A DNA stretch of 64,000 nt from Acinetobacter baumannii (GCF_016508585.1 NZ_JADVOP010000023.1:1-64000), one strand, 5' to 3'. Counted from the stretch's first letter, positions 1 to 10,788 are shown. A program made the numbers and translations. Notes: a model not told the origin generated them from the sequence alone.

Positions 1-69
1 CTTTAAATAAGTGTTAAATTATTATATTGGATTTAAATTAATGTTCTGCTGTTAGAAAAAAAATATAAT

Positions 70-96
70 AAAACCTCAAACAATCAATGAGGTTTT
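70..96 (-). terminator. Terminator after benE
   Basis: An inverted repeat of AAAACCTC and GAGGTTTT with an 11-base loop lies just past the benE stop codon. Read on the minus strand it is followed by a U-rich tail, as expected for an intrinsic terminator closing the catA-benABCDE transcript. Confidence 0.7.
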
Positions 97-122
97 ATAA
101 CAAGATTAAATGAATTTTTACT

Positions 123-1349
123 TTACTGACTCGGTGTAGAGTCCGGAACTGGCGTTGAAGTCTGAACTTTTGACTGCTTTGGCGTTAGTAGCAAATGACT
201 GATCATTCCAATACAAATACCCCAAAAAACCGAACTAAACCCTAAAAAGTGCATTCCAGAAACCGTGGCAAGAAATGTAATCAATGCAGCATCTCGCTGA
301 GAATCATCTTTCATAGCAGCACTCATATTGGTTGCAATTGCCCCTAGCAATGCCAAGCCTGCAAGTGCTGCAATCAATTCTTTAGGTAAAATACTAAAGA
401 GCATGACGAGGCTACCGGCAAATAAACCACCAAGAATATAAAAAATACCATTGGCAATGCCTGCAATATAACGTTTTTCTTTACGCTCATGAGCATCTTT
501 ACCTGTGCACAGTGCGGCAGTAATTGCAGCAAGTACAATGGTGATTCCTCCTGTAAACGCAACTACAATCGAGGTGATACTTGCGACTGTTAAAATAGGT
601 TTGGCAGGAGTTTGATAACCACTGAGTTTTAAAATAGCCATACCAGGTAAAAATTGCCCGGTTAAGCTGACAATGGTGAGTGGAATCGCAAGGTTTAGTG
701 TAGAAGACCATGTCCATTCAGGGTAAATCATATGTGGAATCGCAAGAGCAAAATCCATTGCAACAGGTTGGATTTGCCCTAGACTGAAACTCAGTACCAC
801 ACCTGCAATCAGTACCCAGATAATGGCATAACGGGGAGAATACCGTTTTGCCAATAGAAAACAAATCAGCATACCAAAGACAAGATAAGGCATGTTATCC
901 GAAGCTTTAAAAAGTCCCAGACCAAACTGAAAAAGAATGCCTGCCATCATGCCTGCCGCCAGTCCTTGAGGAATCCATTTTAAAAGTCTATCAAAGGAGC
1001 CAGTGATGCCGATTAAAAAAATAATAACCGCTGAAGTGATATAAGCAGCAACGACTTCATTTAAAGAAATATGTGGAAATAATGCCACAAGCAATGCTGT
1101 TCCGGGTGCAGACCATGCTGTAATGATTGGGGTTTTAAACTTGATGGATAAAATAATACCCGCAATCGCCGCGCCAATCGAACTTCCCCAAATCCATGAT
1201 GCCATCATGGAAGAAGAAACGTTGGCTTGTTGAGCGGCTTGAAAAAAGATAATCATGGGTCCCGCATAAGAAATCAGTACAGCTAAGAACCCAGCGACTG
1301 TTGCGGAAATAGACCAATCTTGTTTAAGTGTTTTTAACAGGGTTGCCAT
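123..1349 (-). CDS. benE: Benzoate/H+ symporter, BenE family
   Basis: The 408-residue protein is hydrophobic almost throughout, with about 11-12 predicted membrane segments, and reads as a BenE-family benzoate transporter: N-terminal SATVAGFLAVLISYAGP and an internal AWSAPGTALL segment are typical. It would sit in the inner membrane and bring benzoate in with protons. It is the last gene of the minus-strand catA-benABCDE operon, 59 bases after benD. The ATG is preceded by GGAGG at good spacing. The operon has no other importer, but a second benzoate importer of the MFS class lies across the regulator, so the two may be partly redundant. The assignment rests on family resemblance and on context. 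Confidence 0.93.
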   Translation of the reverse strand: MATLLKTLKQDWSISATVAGFLAVLISYAGPMIIFFQAAQQANVSSSMMASWIWGSSIGAAIAGIILSIKFKTPIITAWSAPGTALLVALFPHISLNEVVAAYITSAVIIFLIGITGSFDRLLKWIPQGLAAGMMAGILFQFGLGLFKASDNMPYLVFGMLICFLLAKRYSPRYAIIWVLIAGVVLSFSLGQIQPVAMDFALAIPHMIYPEWTWSSTLNLAIPLTIVSLTGQFLPGMAILKLSGYQTPAKPILTVASITSIVVAFTGGITIVLAAITAALCTGKDAHERKEKRYIAGIANGIFYILGGLFAGSLVMLFSILPKELIAALAGLALLGAIATNMSAAMKDDSQRDAALITFLATVSGMHFLGFSSVFWGICIGMISHLLLTPKQSKVQTSTPVPDSTPSQ

Positions 1350-1408
1350 TGGGCAAAGCCTCCATGCGATGAGTTCAATGTTCCTGTTGCATAATATGGA
1401 TGATCAGT

Positions 1409-2194
1409 TTATCCCTGATCACCACCACCGACAGGGACAACCGTACCTGTCATATATGAAGATTCATCTGATGCCAAAAATAAAATGGCATTGACCTGTT
1501 CTTGGATCGTGCCATAACGTCCCATAAAAGTTCGATCTATGGTTTGGTCAACAACATCCTGCATCCATTGTTGTTCATTTTCAGTCAATGCTGTGCTATT
1601 GCGTGGCACTTTACGTGGCGGCGCTTCTGTGCCTCCTGTCGCCACGGCATTAACTCGAATTCCATCTTTGGCATGTTCAAATGCGAGTCCAGTGGTTAAG
1701 CCATTGACGCCACCTTTGGATGCCGAATAGGGTACACGGTTGATACCGCAAGTTGCGATTGAAGAAACATTGACGATCGTACCGTGTTGGTTTTTGATCA
1801 TTTCAGGTAAAACCGCGCGACAACACCATAAAGTCGGGAACAATGAACGATTCACTTCTTTGATAATTTCCGCTTCAGAAAATTCCTGAAAAGGTTTCAT
1901 CCAAATTGCACCACCGACATTATTGACCAAAATGTCGACTCGTCCGTAGCAAGCAATCGCTTTGCTGACGACGGATTCAGCACCTGCAAAGGTTTCCAAA
2001 TCTGCATGAATCGTGACGGCTTTGCCGCCCAGTTGTATGATTTCAGCCAATACTTCTTCGACATATTCAGAACGATCAGCCATGACCACTAGTGCACCTT
2101 CAGCTGCCATTTGTAATGCAACGCCACGGCCAATACCTTGAGCCGCACCGGTAACAATCACCACTTTATTTTCAAATCTTTGTCTATTTGACAT
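1409..2194 (-). CDS. benD: 1,6-dihydroxycyclohexa-2,4-diene-1-carboxylate dehydrogenase
   Basis: A 261-residue short-chain dehydrogenase. It oxidises the benzoate cis-diol made by BenABC to catechol, releasing CO2 and reducing NAD+. The sequence shows the cofactor motif TGAAQGIG (residues 15-22), the NNVGG structural motif near 91-95, and the catalytic set with Ser144/145, Tyr156 and Lys160 (YSASK). The length fits the family. It lies 26 bases after benC and 59 before benE, and its ATG has a GGAG ribosome-binding site. SDR motifs alone do not give the substrate; the position between benC and benE does. Confidence 0.95.
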   Translation of the reverse strand: MSNRQRFENKVVIVTGAAQGIGRGVALQMAAEGALVVMADRSEYVEEVLAEIIQLGGKAVTIHADLETFAGAESVVSKAIACYGRVDILVNNVGGAIWMKPFQEFSEAEIIKEVNRSLFPTLWCCRAVLPEMIKNQHGTIVNVSSIATCGINRVPYSASKGGVNGLTTGLAFEHAKDGIRVNAVATGGTEAPPRKVPRNSTALTENEQQWMQDVVDQTIDRTFMGRYGTIQEQVNAILFLASDESSYMTGTVVPVGGGDQG

Positions 2195-2220
2195 TTACTC
2201 AGCTCCAAAATCAGACCAAA

Positions 2221-3315
<1,095 letters not shown>

Positions 3316-3332
3316 TTATGGTGTCTGCACAA

Positions 3333-3842
3333 TTAGAGGTGATAGATATCAATCACTTGATTGATGTAGTCATTTTTCAAAACCACATATTTATTTAAAA
3401 TCTGGGGTTGAGGGCCTGAAAAGTCGATTTCGTAGCGTGACATTCCAAAGTAGCTGTAACTGGTTTTGTAGCGGAAACTTAAGGTGTTCCAATTAAACCG
3501 AACCGTGACTTTAAGCCCATCAGTCGCAACCACTTCAATATTATTGATATTGTGACTGGTACGTGTATCGGGCATTGTTGCTGAAGAGCGTTCGGTTTTT
3601 ATACGGAAGATGCGATCTTCCAATCCTTGGCGATCTGGATAGTAAATCAATGAAATTTCGGCTTGCGGGTCTTCTGTAAGACGATCATCATCATCCCAAG
3701 CAGGCATCCAAAAAGACGCAGTGGGTGCATAACATGCCAACCATTGGTCCCATTCTTCATCATCTAAGAAGCGAGCTTCACGATAGAGAAACTGAGCAAT
3801 ATTTTCTAAAGACACTTGTTCAATATGTGCTGTTGCATTCAT
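3333..3842 (-). CDS. benB: Benzoate 1,2-dioxygenase, small (beta) subunit
   Basis: The 169-residue beta subunit of the terminal oxygenase has an NTF2-like cone fold and no cofactor of its own; it packs with BenA in an (alpha-beta)3 hexamer. Recognisable family stretches are [18 protein letters not shown] near the N terminus and [10 protein letters not shown] in the middle. Its ATG overlaps the benA stop by four bases, which indicates translational coupling and suits the fixed subunit ratio. AAGGAG precedes the start. Confidence 0.95.
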   Translation of the reverse strand: MNATAHIEQVSLENIAQFLYREARFLDDEEWDQWLACYAPTASFWMPAWDDDDRLTEDPQAEISLIYYPDRQGLEDRIFRIKTERSSATMPDTRTSHNINNIEVVATDGLKVTVRFNWNTLSFRYKTSYSYFGMSRYEIDFSGPQPQILNKYVVLKNDYINQVIDIYHL

Positions 3843-5239
3843 GCGATTTCTCCTTGCATGCTCGTTTCCTGTTGAGCCAATTTTTTTTCTGATTGGATGG
3901 CATGTTTCATCACCTCTAACCAGTATTGATGCTGTGCAAGGTATAAACCTTCATCTTCTGTTTTAATGCCGCTGAGTTTTGGCTTTAAACCAATTTCATT
4001 GGCAGCATCGTCTGGACCTTGGATCCAATGCTTTGAGCCGCGGCACATATCGTTCCATTCCAATTCAATACCCGCATAACCCGCTTGGCAGGCACGGAAC
4101 TCTTCGAGGTCGTCAGGAGTCGCCATACCTGATGCATTAAAGAAATCTTCATATTGACGGATACGGCGTGCACGTGCCTCTGGTGCTTCACCTACAGGTG
4201 CAATACAGTAAATCGTGACTTCTGTTTTATTGACTGAAATCGGGCGGAGTACACGAATTTGTGATCCGAATTGATCCATAAAATAAACATTCGGATATAG
4301 ACATAAATTACGAGAGCGTTCGATCATCCACTTCGACATGGGTGCGCCGAATTTTTCGGCATATTCTGCGGCTTTTGGATAGTTCGGACGATCTTCAGGA
4401 TTTGCCCATTGGGTCCACAACAGCATGTGACCATGCTCAAACCCATAAGAACCACCACCTTGTTTACCCCATGCACCTGCACTCATGGCACGAACATTAT
4501 CATTTTCCTGTTGTTTTTCTTTTCGTTGTTGGGTGGTTGCAGCGTAGTTCCAATGTACAGCCGAAACATGATAGCCATCAGCACCATTTTCAGCGGTAAG
4601 TTTCCAGTTTCCATCGTAGGTATAAGTCGATGCGCCCCGTAAAACCTCTAAACCTTGATCAGACTGGTCTACAATCATGTCAATGATTTTGGTGGTTTCA
4701 CCAAGAAATGAAACGAGGTTGGGTACATCAGGGTTTAAACTTCCGAAAAGAAAACCTTTATAACTCTCAAAACGCGCAACTTTTTTGAGATCATGAGACC
4801 CTTCTTGGTTAAAGCAATCTGAATAACCTGCTTCGCTTGGATCTTTAACTTTGAGTAATTTACCTGAGTTATTAAATGTCCAACCGTGAAAAGGACAGGT
4901 ATAAGTCGCCTTATTGCCACGTTTATGACGGCATAACTGTGCGCCACGATGGGAACATGCATTGATCATTGCATTTAATTCACCATTGCGATTACGCGCA
5001 ATGATGATCGGCTGGCGACCAATATGTGTCGTGTAATAATCATTATTGTTGGGAATTTGACTTTCATGTGCCAAATATACCCAATTACCTTCAAAAATAT
5101 ATTTCATTTCAAGATCAAATAGACTTTGATCTGTAAATACTGAGCGATGAAGTTTAAATTCACCTGTTTCAAAGTTATCGACCAAAAGCTCATCAATACG
5201 ATCAAGATGGCTGGTGTTTATCACTGGAATACGTGGCAT
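3839..5239 (-). CDS. benA: Benzoate 1,2-dioxygenase, large (alpha) subunit
   Basis: This is the catalytic subunit of benzoate dioxygenase, which adds both atoms of O2 to carbons 1 and 2 of benzoate. The Rieske centre is visible as Cys95-x-His97 and Cys115-x2-His118 (CPFHGW). The mononuclear iron site shows as [13 protein letters not shown] about 100 residues later. The reading frame opens seven codons upstream at 5260, but I chose the ATG at 5239: GGAG lies eight bases before it and the protein then begins [16 protein letters not shown], as I recall for A. baylyi BenA. That gives 466 residues. The gene lies 79 bases after catA. Confidence 0.96.
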   Translation of the reverse strand: MPRIPVINTSHLDRIDELLVDNFETGEFKLHRSVFTDQSLFDLEMKYIFEGNWVYLAHESQIPNNNDYYTTHIGRQPIIIARNRNGELNAMINACSHRGAQLCRHKRGNKATYTCPFHGWTFNNSGKLLKVKDPSEAGYSDCFNQEGSHDLKKVARFESYKGFLFGSLNPDVPNLVSFLGETTKIIDMIVDQSDQGLEVLRGASTYTYDGNWKLTAENGADGYHVSAVHWNYAATTQQRKEKQQENDNVRAMSAGAWGKQGGGSYGFEHGHMLLWTQWANPEDRPNYPKAAEYAEKFGAPMSKWMIERSRNLCLYPNVYFMDQFGSQIRVLRPISVNKTEVTIYCIAPVGEAPEARARRIRQYEDFFNASGMATPDDLEEFRACQAGYAGIELEWNDMCRGSKHWIQGPDDAANEIGLKPKLSGIKTEDEGLYLAQHQYWLEVMKHAIQSEKKLAQQETSMQGEIA

Positions 5240-5318
5240 GTTGTTTCTCCGGATTTCCAAATAAGATTGCGGAACCGAAATATCGAAATGAATTTTTTTT
5301 TCGGTTCAATACGTATGT

Positions 5319-6239
5319 TCAAGCGTGAGCACGTCGACGATCGACTTCTGTCGATGGGGTTTGAGCTTGCGTCTGGATCAGTTGAATATTGAATTCAATC
5401 TTTTTAAAGGCTTTGTCTAAACCATAACGGGCAATTTCAACTTCATCGGTGACGTCTATGGCAGCTGCGACCAGACCTTCACGTGTAGCAAAAGCAAAGT
5501 CATCCCAAAGGTACTGATCACCTTCGATATTGAATTGGGTGGTCAGTTTTCGATAACCTGGTGCTGAGACAAAATAATGTACATGCGACGGACGATTGCC
5601 ATGACGCCCCAATTGATTTAAAAGAGCTTGAGTTGTCCCATGAGGTGGGCATCCATAACCCACAGGCATCGTGGTTTGAGCGACATATTTTCCATTTACA
5701 TCGGTCAAAATGGTGCGGCGTAAATTAAAATCAGCTTGCGATTTGTCAAAAAAGGAATATGCGCCTAGGCGATTGGCATGCCAAATCTCAACTTTGGCAT
5801 TGGGAATGAGATTGCCTTGGAGATCTGTAACAGTGCCTTCAATCAACAGAGTATCAATCAGAGCGACTTCAGAACCATCATCCATACGGGCGAAACCGAC
5901 TGATTCTGGTGCGCCAGAAACATAAAGTGGACCTTCGATGGTACGTGGTGTTCCACCTGTAATCCCTGCTTTGACATCGGCTTCATCAGCACGCAGATCT
6001 AAAAAATGCTCAAGTCCTAAACCTGCGGCCAAGAGACCAAGTTCATTGGCTTGACCTGCATCGGTAAAATATTCCAGTCCTTTCCAGAGTTCAGTCTGGG
6101 AAATATCGAGATCATCGATGGCTTGAAAAAGATCAGCGACTAAGCGAACCACAATTTGTTGAATACGAGGATCAACCTTAGCTGTTGCTGTATCGATATT
6201 CATTTGCTTGACTAAAGCATCGATTTCTTGACGATTCAT
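5319..6239 (-). CDS. catA: Catechol 1,2-dioxygenase (intradiol)
   Basis: CatA opens the catechol ring between the hydroxyls to give cis,cis-muconate, the entry to the beta-ketoadipate pathway. The four non-haem Fe(III) ligands can be placed at Tyr161 (in RLGAYSFFDKSQ), Tyr195 (VGYGCPPHG), His219 and His221 (RPSHVHYF). The N-terminal helical region matches the dimer linker of this family. The open frame reaches 6332, but the ATG at 6239 has AAGGAG at proper spacing and the expected N terminus, giving 306 residues. It is the first gene of the operon, directly under the BenM-type regulator. The catBC and later pathway genes are not in the window. Confidence 0.95.
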   Translation of the reverse strand: MNRQEIDALVKQMNIDTATAKVDPRIQQIVVRLVADLFQAIDDLDISQTELWKGLEYFTDAGQANELGLLAAGLGLEHFLDLRADEADVKAGITGGTPRTIEGPLYVSGAPESVGFARMDDGSEVALIDTLLIEGTVTDLQGNLIPNAKVEIWHANRLGAYSFFDKSQADFNLRRTILTDVNGKYVAQTTMPVGYGCPPHGTTQALLNQLGRHGNRPSHVHYFVSAPGYRKLTTQFNIEGDQYLWDDFAFATREGLVAAAIDVTDEVEIARYGLDKAFKKIEFNIQLIQTQAQTPSTEVDRRRAHA

Positions 6240-6443
6240 ACTAAGCTCCTTAAGTATGAGTGGTTTGGCATCGCATGCTGAATAAAATTTGCTCGCAACT
6301 TTGCTGCCCACTTTCCGTGTTGTTGGCAACAAGACTTAACACTTAAACTGCTGTTGGTTATTCATTGGGCTAACAGAATGTCATGCTTGGTTTGGCGATG
6401 AATAACTAAAATGTTCAGTCTTGCTTTACATCTTGCTTTTGAT

Positions 6444-6458
6444 ATACCTTAAAAGAAT
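6444..6458. promoter_or_regulatory. Putative BenM/CatM operator, catA-proximal
   Basis: The site reads ATAC-N7-GAAT, one base from the ATAC-N7-GTAT consensus known for BenM and CatM. It shares the internal CTTAAAA with a second site 52 bp away. It lies between catA and the divergent regulator gene. Binding is inferred from the pattern only. Confidence 0.55.
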
Positions 6459-6495
6459 GAATGATCGCTGTCTAAGATCAAATTTGCATTTTTTT

Positions 6496-6510
6496 ATATC
6501 TTAAAAGTAT
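6496..6510. promoter_or_regulatory. Putative BenM/CatM operator, regulator-proximal
   Basis: The site reads ATAT-N7-GTAT, again one base from the LysR consensus ATAC-N7-GTAT, with the same internal CTTAAAA as the site at 6444. It abuts the ribosome-binding site of the regulator gene, so binding here could also repress the regulator itself. Confidence 0.55.
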
Positions 6511-6520
6511 GGAGTTTGAG

Positions 6521-7444
6521 ATGGAACTCAGGCATTTGCGCTATTTTGTTGCTGTTGTAGAAGAACAGAGTTTTACCAAAGCGGCTGAAAAGCTTTATAT
6601 TGCTCAACCCCCGTTGAGCAGACAGATTCAAAACCTTGAGAGTGAATTGGGGATCTCGCTTTTCGAACGGGGAAGTCGTCCATTAAAGACCACTGAAGCG
6701 GGACAATTTTTTTATCAACACGCCGTTAAACTTTTGTCTAATGCTGAAGAAGTAAAGTCGATGACCAAACGGATTGGTTTGATCGAAAAAACAGTCACCA
6801 TGGGTTTTGTCGGCTCACTATTGTACGGTTTACTGCCCAAAATTGTTTATATGTTTCGACAACAACAACCCCATCTAAAAATTGAATTGGTTGAAATGAG
6901 TACCAAAGATCAAATTCAAGCTTTAAAAGAGGGGCGTATCGATGTTGGATTTGGGCGTTTAAGGATTTCTGATCCCGCTGTTCGACGAGTTTTATTGCGA
7001 GAAGAACCCTTAATGCTGGCTGTTCATATCAGCCACCCTTTGGCTGATTCAAAAGGGACGTATTTTGCGGATATAGAAGACGAGAATTTATTTCTCTATC
7101 CAAGCCATCCGAAGCCCAACTTTTCTACACAGGTTCGTCATCTGTTCTCTGAACATGGTTTAGATCCTAAAAATTTAAAAGAGGTTCGGGAAATTCAATT
7201 AGCCTTGGGGTTGGTCGCAGCAGGTGAAGGTATGTGTGTTGTGCCTGAAAGTGCAAAAACCATTCAATTACCGAATTTAATCTATATCCCCATGTTGGAC
7301 AGCTCTGCAAAAAGTCCTATCTTTATGGCAATTCGTTGTATGGATGAAAGCGAGGATATTCGATCCTTGTTTGATTGTATTTACCAGGTTTATGATTTGG
7401 AAGGTTTTCAATATGATCGTGCAAGTTTTAGCACAATATATTAG
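6521..7444 (+). CDS. benM: LysR-type activator of benzoate genes, BenM-like
   Basis: A 307-residue LysR regulator with an N-terminal winged helix-turn-helix (MELRHLRYFVAVVEEQSFTKAA) and a C-terminal effector domain. It is close to BenM and CatM of A. baylyi. Arg160, Glu162 and Tyr291 line up with Arg160, Glu162 and Tyr293 of BenM, where Arg160 and Tyr293 are known to help form a second, benzoate-binding pocket; CatM as I recall it has His at 160. This favours BenM, which answers to both benzoate and muconate. The frame opens at 6509, but the ATG at 6521 is preceded by GGAG six bases away and gives the conserved N terminus. The gene is divergent from catA. Confidence 0.9.
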   Translation: MELRHLRYFVAVVEEQSFTKAAEKLYIAQPPLSRQIQNLESELGISLFERGSRPLKTTEAGQFFYQHAVKLLSNAEEVKSMTKRIGLIEKTVTMGFVGSLLYGLLPKIVYMFRQQQPHLKIELVEMSTKDQIQALKEGRIDVGFGRLRISDPAVRRVLLREEPLMLAVHISHPLADSKGTYFADIEDENLFLYPSHPKPNFSTQVRHLFSEHGLDPKNLKEVREIQLALGLVAAGEGMCVVPESAKTIQLPNLIYIPMLDSSAKSPIFMAIRCMDESEDIRSLFDCIYQVYDLEGFQYDRASFSTIY

Positions 7445-7923
7445 AGGTGATAACTCATCATAAATGGTTGGCGTTATGGGCTGAAATTAAGTATTGAATC
7501 TCTCGTCATGCAGAAAACATGAAATAAGATAGCGTATTTAAAAGCTCATAATGCAGTTAAAAAAAACTGTTTATTTGTTCATACTGTTTTAATCACATTG
7601 ATCAGTAAAAATATAATCGAATAACCAAGAGTACTTAAATATTTTAAGGCAAGCGCCATTATTGTTGATATTTTATGTGAAAAGTAACATATTGAAAAAG
7701 CAGAATAAGTCTTTTTATGTGCATTAATAATCTAAAAATAGCCAATTAAAATTTAAAATAAAAAATAAATGATCAAAAATATAAGGCTGTATTATTTTAA
7801 TCATACTTTTTAATCTATTGTTTATTCAAACAAAAATATTAAACCGACTTTTTAGGTATGGATATATATTCAATCGGTTTTGGACAAAAAATAGGGCTTA
7901 CTCCATTGTCTGAGAAAACTTAG
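7445..7923. other. AT-rich intergenic region before the benzoate importer
   Basis: About 480 bases very rich in A and T with no supported gene. It must hold the promoter of the downstream importer-porin pair. I looked for ATAC-N7-GTAT sites and saw none close to the consensus. Confidence 0.5.
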
Positions 7924-7950
7924 ATGACGTTTCTCAGCAGGAGGCTGAAT

Positions 7951-9315
7951 ATGCAATTAAATATCAATCAGATTGTGGACGAGGCAAAATTTACCCCATT
8001 TCATTGGGGGGTTTTATTATGGTGTTTATCTATCATTATTTTTGACGGTTATGATTTGGTTATTTATGGCGTAGCTTTACCGTTGCTGATGCAGGAGTGG
8101 GGGCTCACTGCTGTTCAAGCAGGAATGCTTGCCAGTACAGCGTTATTTGGCATGATGTTTGGTGCAATGAGTTTCGGGACTTTATCGGACAAACTTGGTC
8201 GTAAAAAAACCATTATGATTTGTGTGGCAATTTTCAGTGGCTTTACTTTCTTAGGTGCTTTTGCAAAAACACCTGTTGAATTTGGAAGTTTACGTTTTTT
8301 AGCAGGTCTTGGAATCGGTGGTGTGATGCCAAATGTGGTGGCTCTGATGACTGAATATGCACCTAAACGTATTCGCAGTACATTGGTTGCAGTGATGTTT
8401 AGTGGATATGCCATAGGAGGTATGGCTTCAGCATTATTGGGGGCTTGGTTGGTGGTGGATTATGGCTGGAAAATTATGTTTTATATCGCCATTATTCCTT
8501 TTTTAGCGCTTCCTTTGATCTGGAAATTTTTACCTGAATCTTTGATGTATTTGACTCAAAAAGAAAAAACTGATCATGTCCGTGAGATTGTGCAAAAAAT
8601 AGCACCACATCAGAATTTAACGGCATCAACTCAATTTGTTCTGAATGAAGTCACTGCTGAAGATCAAGCACCATTACGTGCGTTATTTCAACAAGGTCGT
8701 ACTTTTAGCACCCTCATGTTTTGGGCTGCATTTTTCATGTGTTTATTGATGGTTTATGCACTGGGGAGCTGGTTACCAAAGCTGATGATTCAGGCAGGTT
8801 ATTCTTTAGGTGCAAGTATGATTTTCTTATTTGCATTGAATATTGGCGGGATGGTCGGTGCGATTGGCGGAGGTGCATTGGCAGATAGATTTCACATTAA
8901 ACCTGTATTGACCATCATGTTTGCTGTTGGTGCTATGGCACTCATTTTACTTGGTTTTAAAAGTCCACAGGCCGTGCTTTATACACTGATTGCAATTGCA
9001 GGTGCAGCAACAATCGGTTCGCAAATCCTACTTTATACCTTTGTTGCTCAATTTTATCCTGCTGCTGTACGTTCAACGGGGATGGGATGGGCGTCTGGTA
9101 TTGGACGTATCGGTGCAATTGTAGGTCCAGTCCTCACTGGTGCATTGCTCACGTTTGAACTTCCTCATCAAATGAATTTTCTTGTGATTGCGATTCCGGG
9201 CGTAATCGCTGCATTGGCAATCTTTCTCGTTAACCTAAAGGCTTCTGTAGAAAAAAATCCAGTCCTTTCTTCAGCCTCAACACAACAAAATATTGTTGGA
9301 AATACAACAAACTAA
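7951..9315 (+). CDS. benK: MFS aromatic acid:H+ symporter, BenK-like
   Basis: A 454-residue major facilitator of the aromatic acid:H+ symporter family with 12 membrane segments. The first helix carries DGYDLVIYG, the acidic motif typical of this family, and the loop between helices 2 and 3 carries GTLSDKLGRKK, the general MFS motif A. The frame opens at 7924, but AGGAGG precedes the ATG at 7951 by seven bases. Together with the regulator and the porin behind it, benzoate is the likely substrate, although 4-hydroxybenzoate and vanillate carriers belong to the same family. Confidence 0.85.
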   Translation: MQLNINQIVDEAKFTPFHWGVLLWCLSIIIFDGYDLVIYGVALPLLMQEWGLTAVQAGMLASTALFGMMFGAMSFGTLSDKLGRKKTIMICVAIFSGFTFLGAFAKTPVEFGSLRFLAGLGIGGVMPNVVALMTEYAPKRIRSTLVAVMFSGYAIGGMASALLGAWLVVDYGWKIMFYIAIIPFLALPLIWKFLPESLMYLTQKEKTDHVREIVQKIAPHQNLTASTQFVLNEVTAEDQAPLRALFQQGRTFSTLMFWAAFFMCLLMVYALGSWLPKLMIQAGYSLGASMIFLFALNIGGMVGAIGGGALADRFHIKPVLTIMFAVGAMALILLGFKSPQAVLYTLIAIAGAATIGSQILLYTFVAQFYPAAVRSTGMGWASGIGRIGAIVGPVLTGALLTFELPHQMNFLVIAIPGVIAALAIFLVNLKASVEKNPVLSSASTQQNIVGNTTN

Positions 9316-9324
9316 TCTTTTTTT

Positions 9325-9351
9325 CAGCCTGAATCATGGAGATTAAGGCTG
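9325..9351. other. Stem-loop between importer and porin genes
   Basis: CAGCCT and AGGCTG form a short hairpin in the 77 bases between the two genes. The T-run lies before rather than after it on the plus strand, so it does not look like a plus-strand terminator. It could be a processing or stability element. Confidence 0.35.
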
Positions 9352-9392
9352 GTTTAGAATAATCAATCGTAGAGAATAGGATGCTTTCTACA

Positions 9393-10664
9393 ATGAAAAA
9401 AATGAATTACAGTATTATTTGGGTTTCAATCGGTTTATCTAGTCTAGGGATGACTCATGCAGGCTCACTTTCAGAGCTTGAACAATTGAAAAGTGAGGTC
9501 AAACAGTTGCGTGAAATGATTGGGCAGCATCAAAAACAGCAAAATCAAGCTGTTGAGCTGATACACAATCAGCCACAGACCATTCAACTGCCAGATGCAA
9601 ATTCCTCAACCTCACCGTTATTAATGCGTTCTAAAGCCGGCGTTGATGTCAATCTATATGGCAATGTCCGGGCAGATTTGTTATATCAGGCAGAAGGTGG
9701 AAGTGCTGATCGACTTTATAATCAAATCAATAGCGTACCATTGAAAGGCAATAACGAGAGCAGTGATGTACTGAGATCGACCCTTGCAGCGACGCGCATA
9801 GGATTAGATTTTAAAACCGCGGATCAGGATCTAAATGCAAAGATAGAAGTTGATTTCTTGGGCGCAAATGAGGCATTGAGAATCCGTCATGCTTATTTCA
9901 ATTATGGCGCATGGTTAGTTGGTCAAACTTGGTCAAATTTTGCTGTTCCAGATTATATGCCCGAAACGATTGATGCACTGGGTTATGTCGGTGGAGCAGT
10001 AAAGCGTGATCCTCAAGTCCGTTATACGCATAAATTCAATGCAGAAACACAATTGGTCAGTGCTGTGGAGGATTCAAAAGATGCGTTATCGCAGATGCGT
10101 TTGCCTTTATTTTCCACACGTTTGAATCATAGCTTTGCAGATCGTGCAGGTAGCATGAGTGTAAGGGCAATGATGAGTCAAAAGCGCACTGCTACAGATG
10201 ATGAATTGGCATGGGGTGTGGGTATCGGAGCAAAATATGAACTCAGTACAAAAACCACATTAAAAGCTGATTATTATCATGTTAAAGGCGACTCAAGTTT
10301 AGTGTCATGGACCAATGCTGGGTTTTCTGTGGATGCCAACAAGAAAATCATGGCAATGAATGAATTTGATTCTATTACTCTGGGCGTGACCCAACAGTTT
10401 AGTCCACAATGGCGTTCAACCTTGGGCTATGGTTATATGAAAGCGGATGAAAATCAGAAATATATTCAATATTTGAGCGATCCGACGAAAGCCAATAAGC
10501 ATGTGTGGCAGGCTTGGGCAAATGTATTTTACAGCCCGAAAAAACCGTTAAGCTTTGGACTGGAATATGTCTATGGCGAGCGTAAAGCCTTTGCTGCTGG
10601 TGTCAATGGGCAAGATACAGGGGAGGATAATCGTTTTAATGCAGTGGCGATGTATAATTTTTAA
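9393..10664 (+). CDS. benP: Outer-membrane porin, DcaP/BenP-like
   Basis: A 423-residue predicted outer-membrane porin. A signal peptide ends near THA-GS, followed by a coiled coil of about 35 residues (LSELEQLKSEVKQLREMIGQ) and then a barrel-like region ending in Phe (AVAMYNF), as outer-membrane barrels do. This order of coiled coil then barrel matches DcaP-type trimeric porins, which let dicarboxylic and aromatic acids across the outer membrane. An ATG at 9381 is also possible; I prefer 9393 because it leaves room for the AGGA ribosome-binding site. It lies behind the benzoate importer. The name benP is by analogy with A. baylyi and is less certain than the family. Confidence 0.8.
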   Translation: MKKMNYSIIWVSIGLSSLGMTHAGSLSELEQLKSEVKQLREMIGQHQKQQNQAVELIHNQPQTIQLPDANSSTSPLLMRSKAGVDVNLYGNVRADLLYQAEGGSADRLYNQINSVPLKGNNESSDVLRSTLAATRIGLDFKTADQDLNAKIEVDFLGANEALRIRHAYFNYGAWLVGQTWSNFAVPDYMPETIDALGYVGGAVKRDPQVRYTHKFNAETQLVSAVEDSKDALSQMRLPLFSTRLNHSFADRAGSMSVRAMMSQKRTATDDELAWGVGIGAKYELSTKTTLKADYYHVKGDSSLVSWTNAGFSVDANKKIMAMNEFDSITLGVTQQFSPQWRSTLGYGYMKADENQKYIQYLSDPTKANKHVWQAWANVFYSPKKPLSFGLEYVYGERKAFAAGVNGQDTGEDNRFNAVAMYNF

Positions 10665-10691
10665 TGGGAAATCTTAAACCAGGTTTCCCAT
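10664..10691 (+). terminator. Terminator after the porin gene
   Basis: ATGGGAAA and TTTCCCAT form an inverted repeat that begins in the porin stop codon, with a 12-base loop. The tail is A-rich rather than U-rich, so its strength is doubtful. Confidence 0.5.
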
Positions 10692-10740
10692 AAAAATTTA
10701 TAAAACTGCATCTTAAAATGGACAGACCTTTTCACATTTT

Positions 10741-10778
10741 AAAAGCACTCGTTTAATTAGGCTTAAACAAGTGCTTTT
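10741..10778 (-). terminator. Bidirectional terminator between porin and hydrolase
   Basis: AAAAGCACT and AGTGCTTTT pair, and inner bases CGTTTAA and TTAAACA extend the stem with small gaps. It lies between two convergent genes and has A/T runs on both flanks. Confidence 0.7.
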
Positions 10779-10788
10779 TATATATCAC

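Noticed and set aside
5240-5260. Seven extra codons at the benA N terminus
   Set aside because: The ATG at 5239 has a GGAG site and gives the family N terminus; the upstream codons overlap that site.
6240-6332. Thirty-one extra codons at the catA N terminus
   Set aside because: AAGGAG directly precedes the ATG at 6239, and the extension has no resemblance to CatA proteins.
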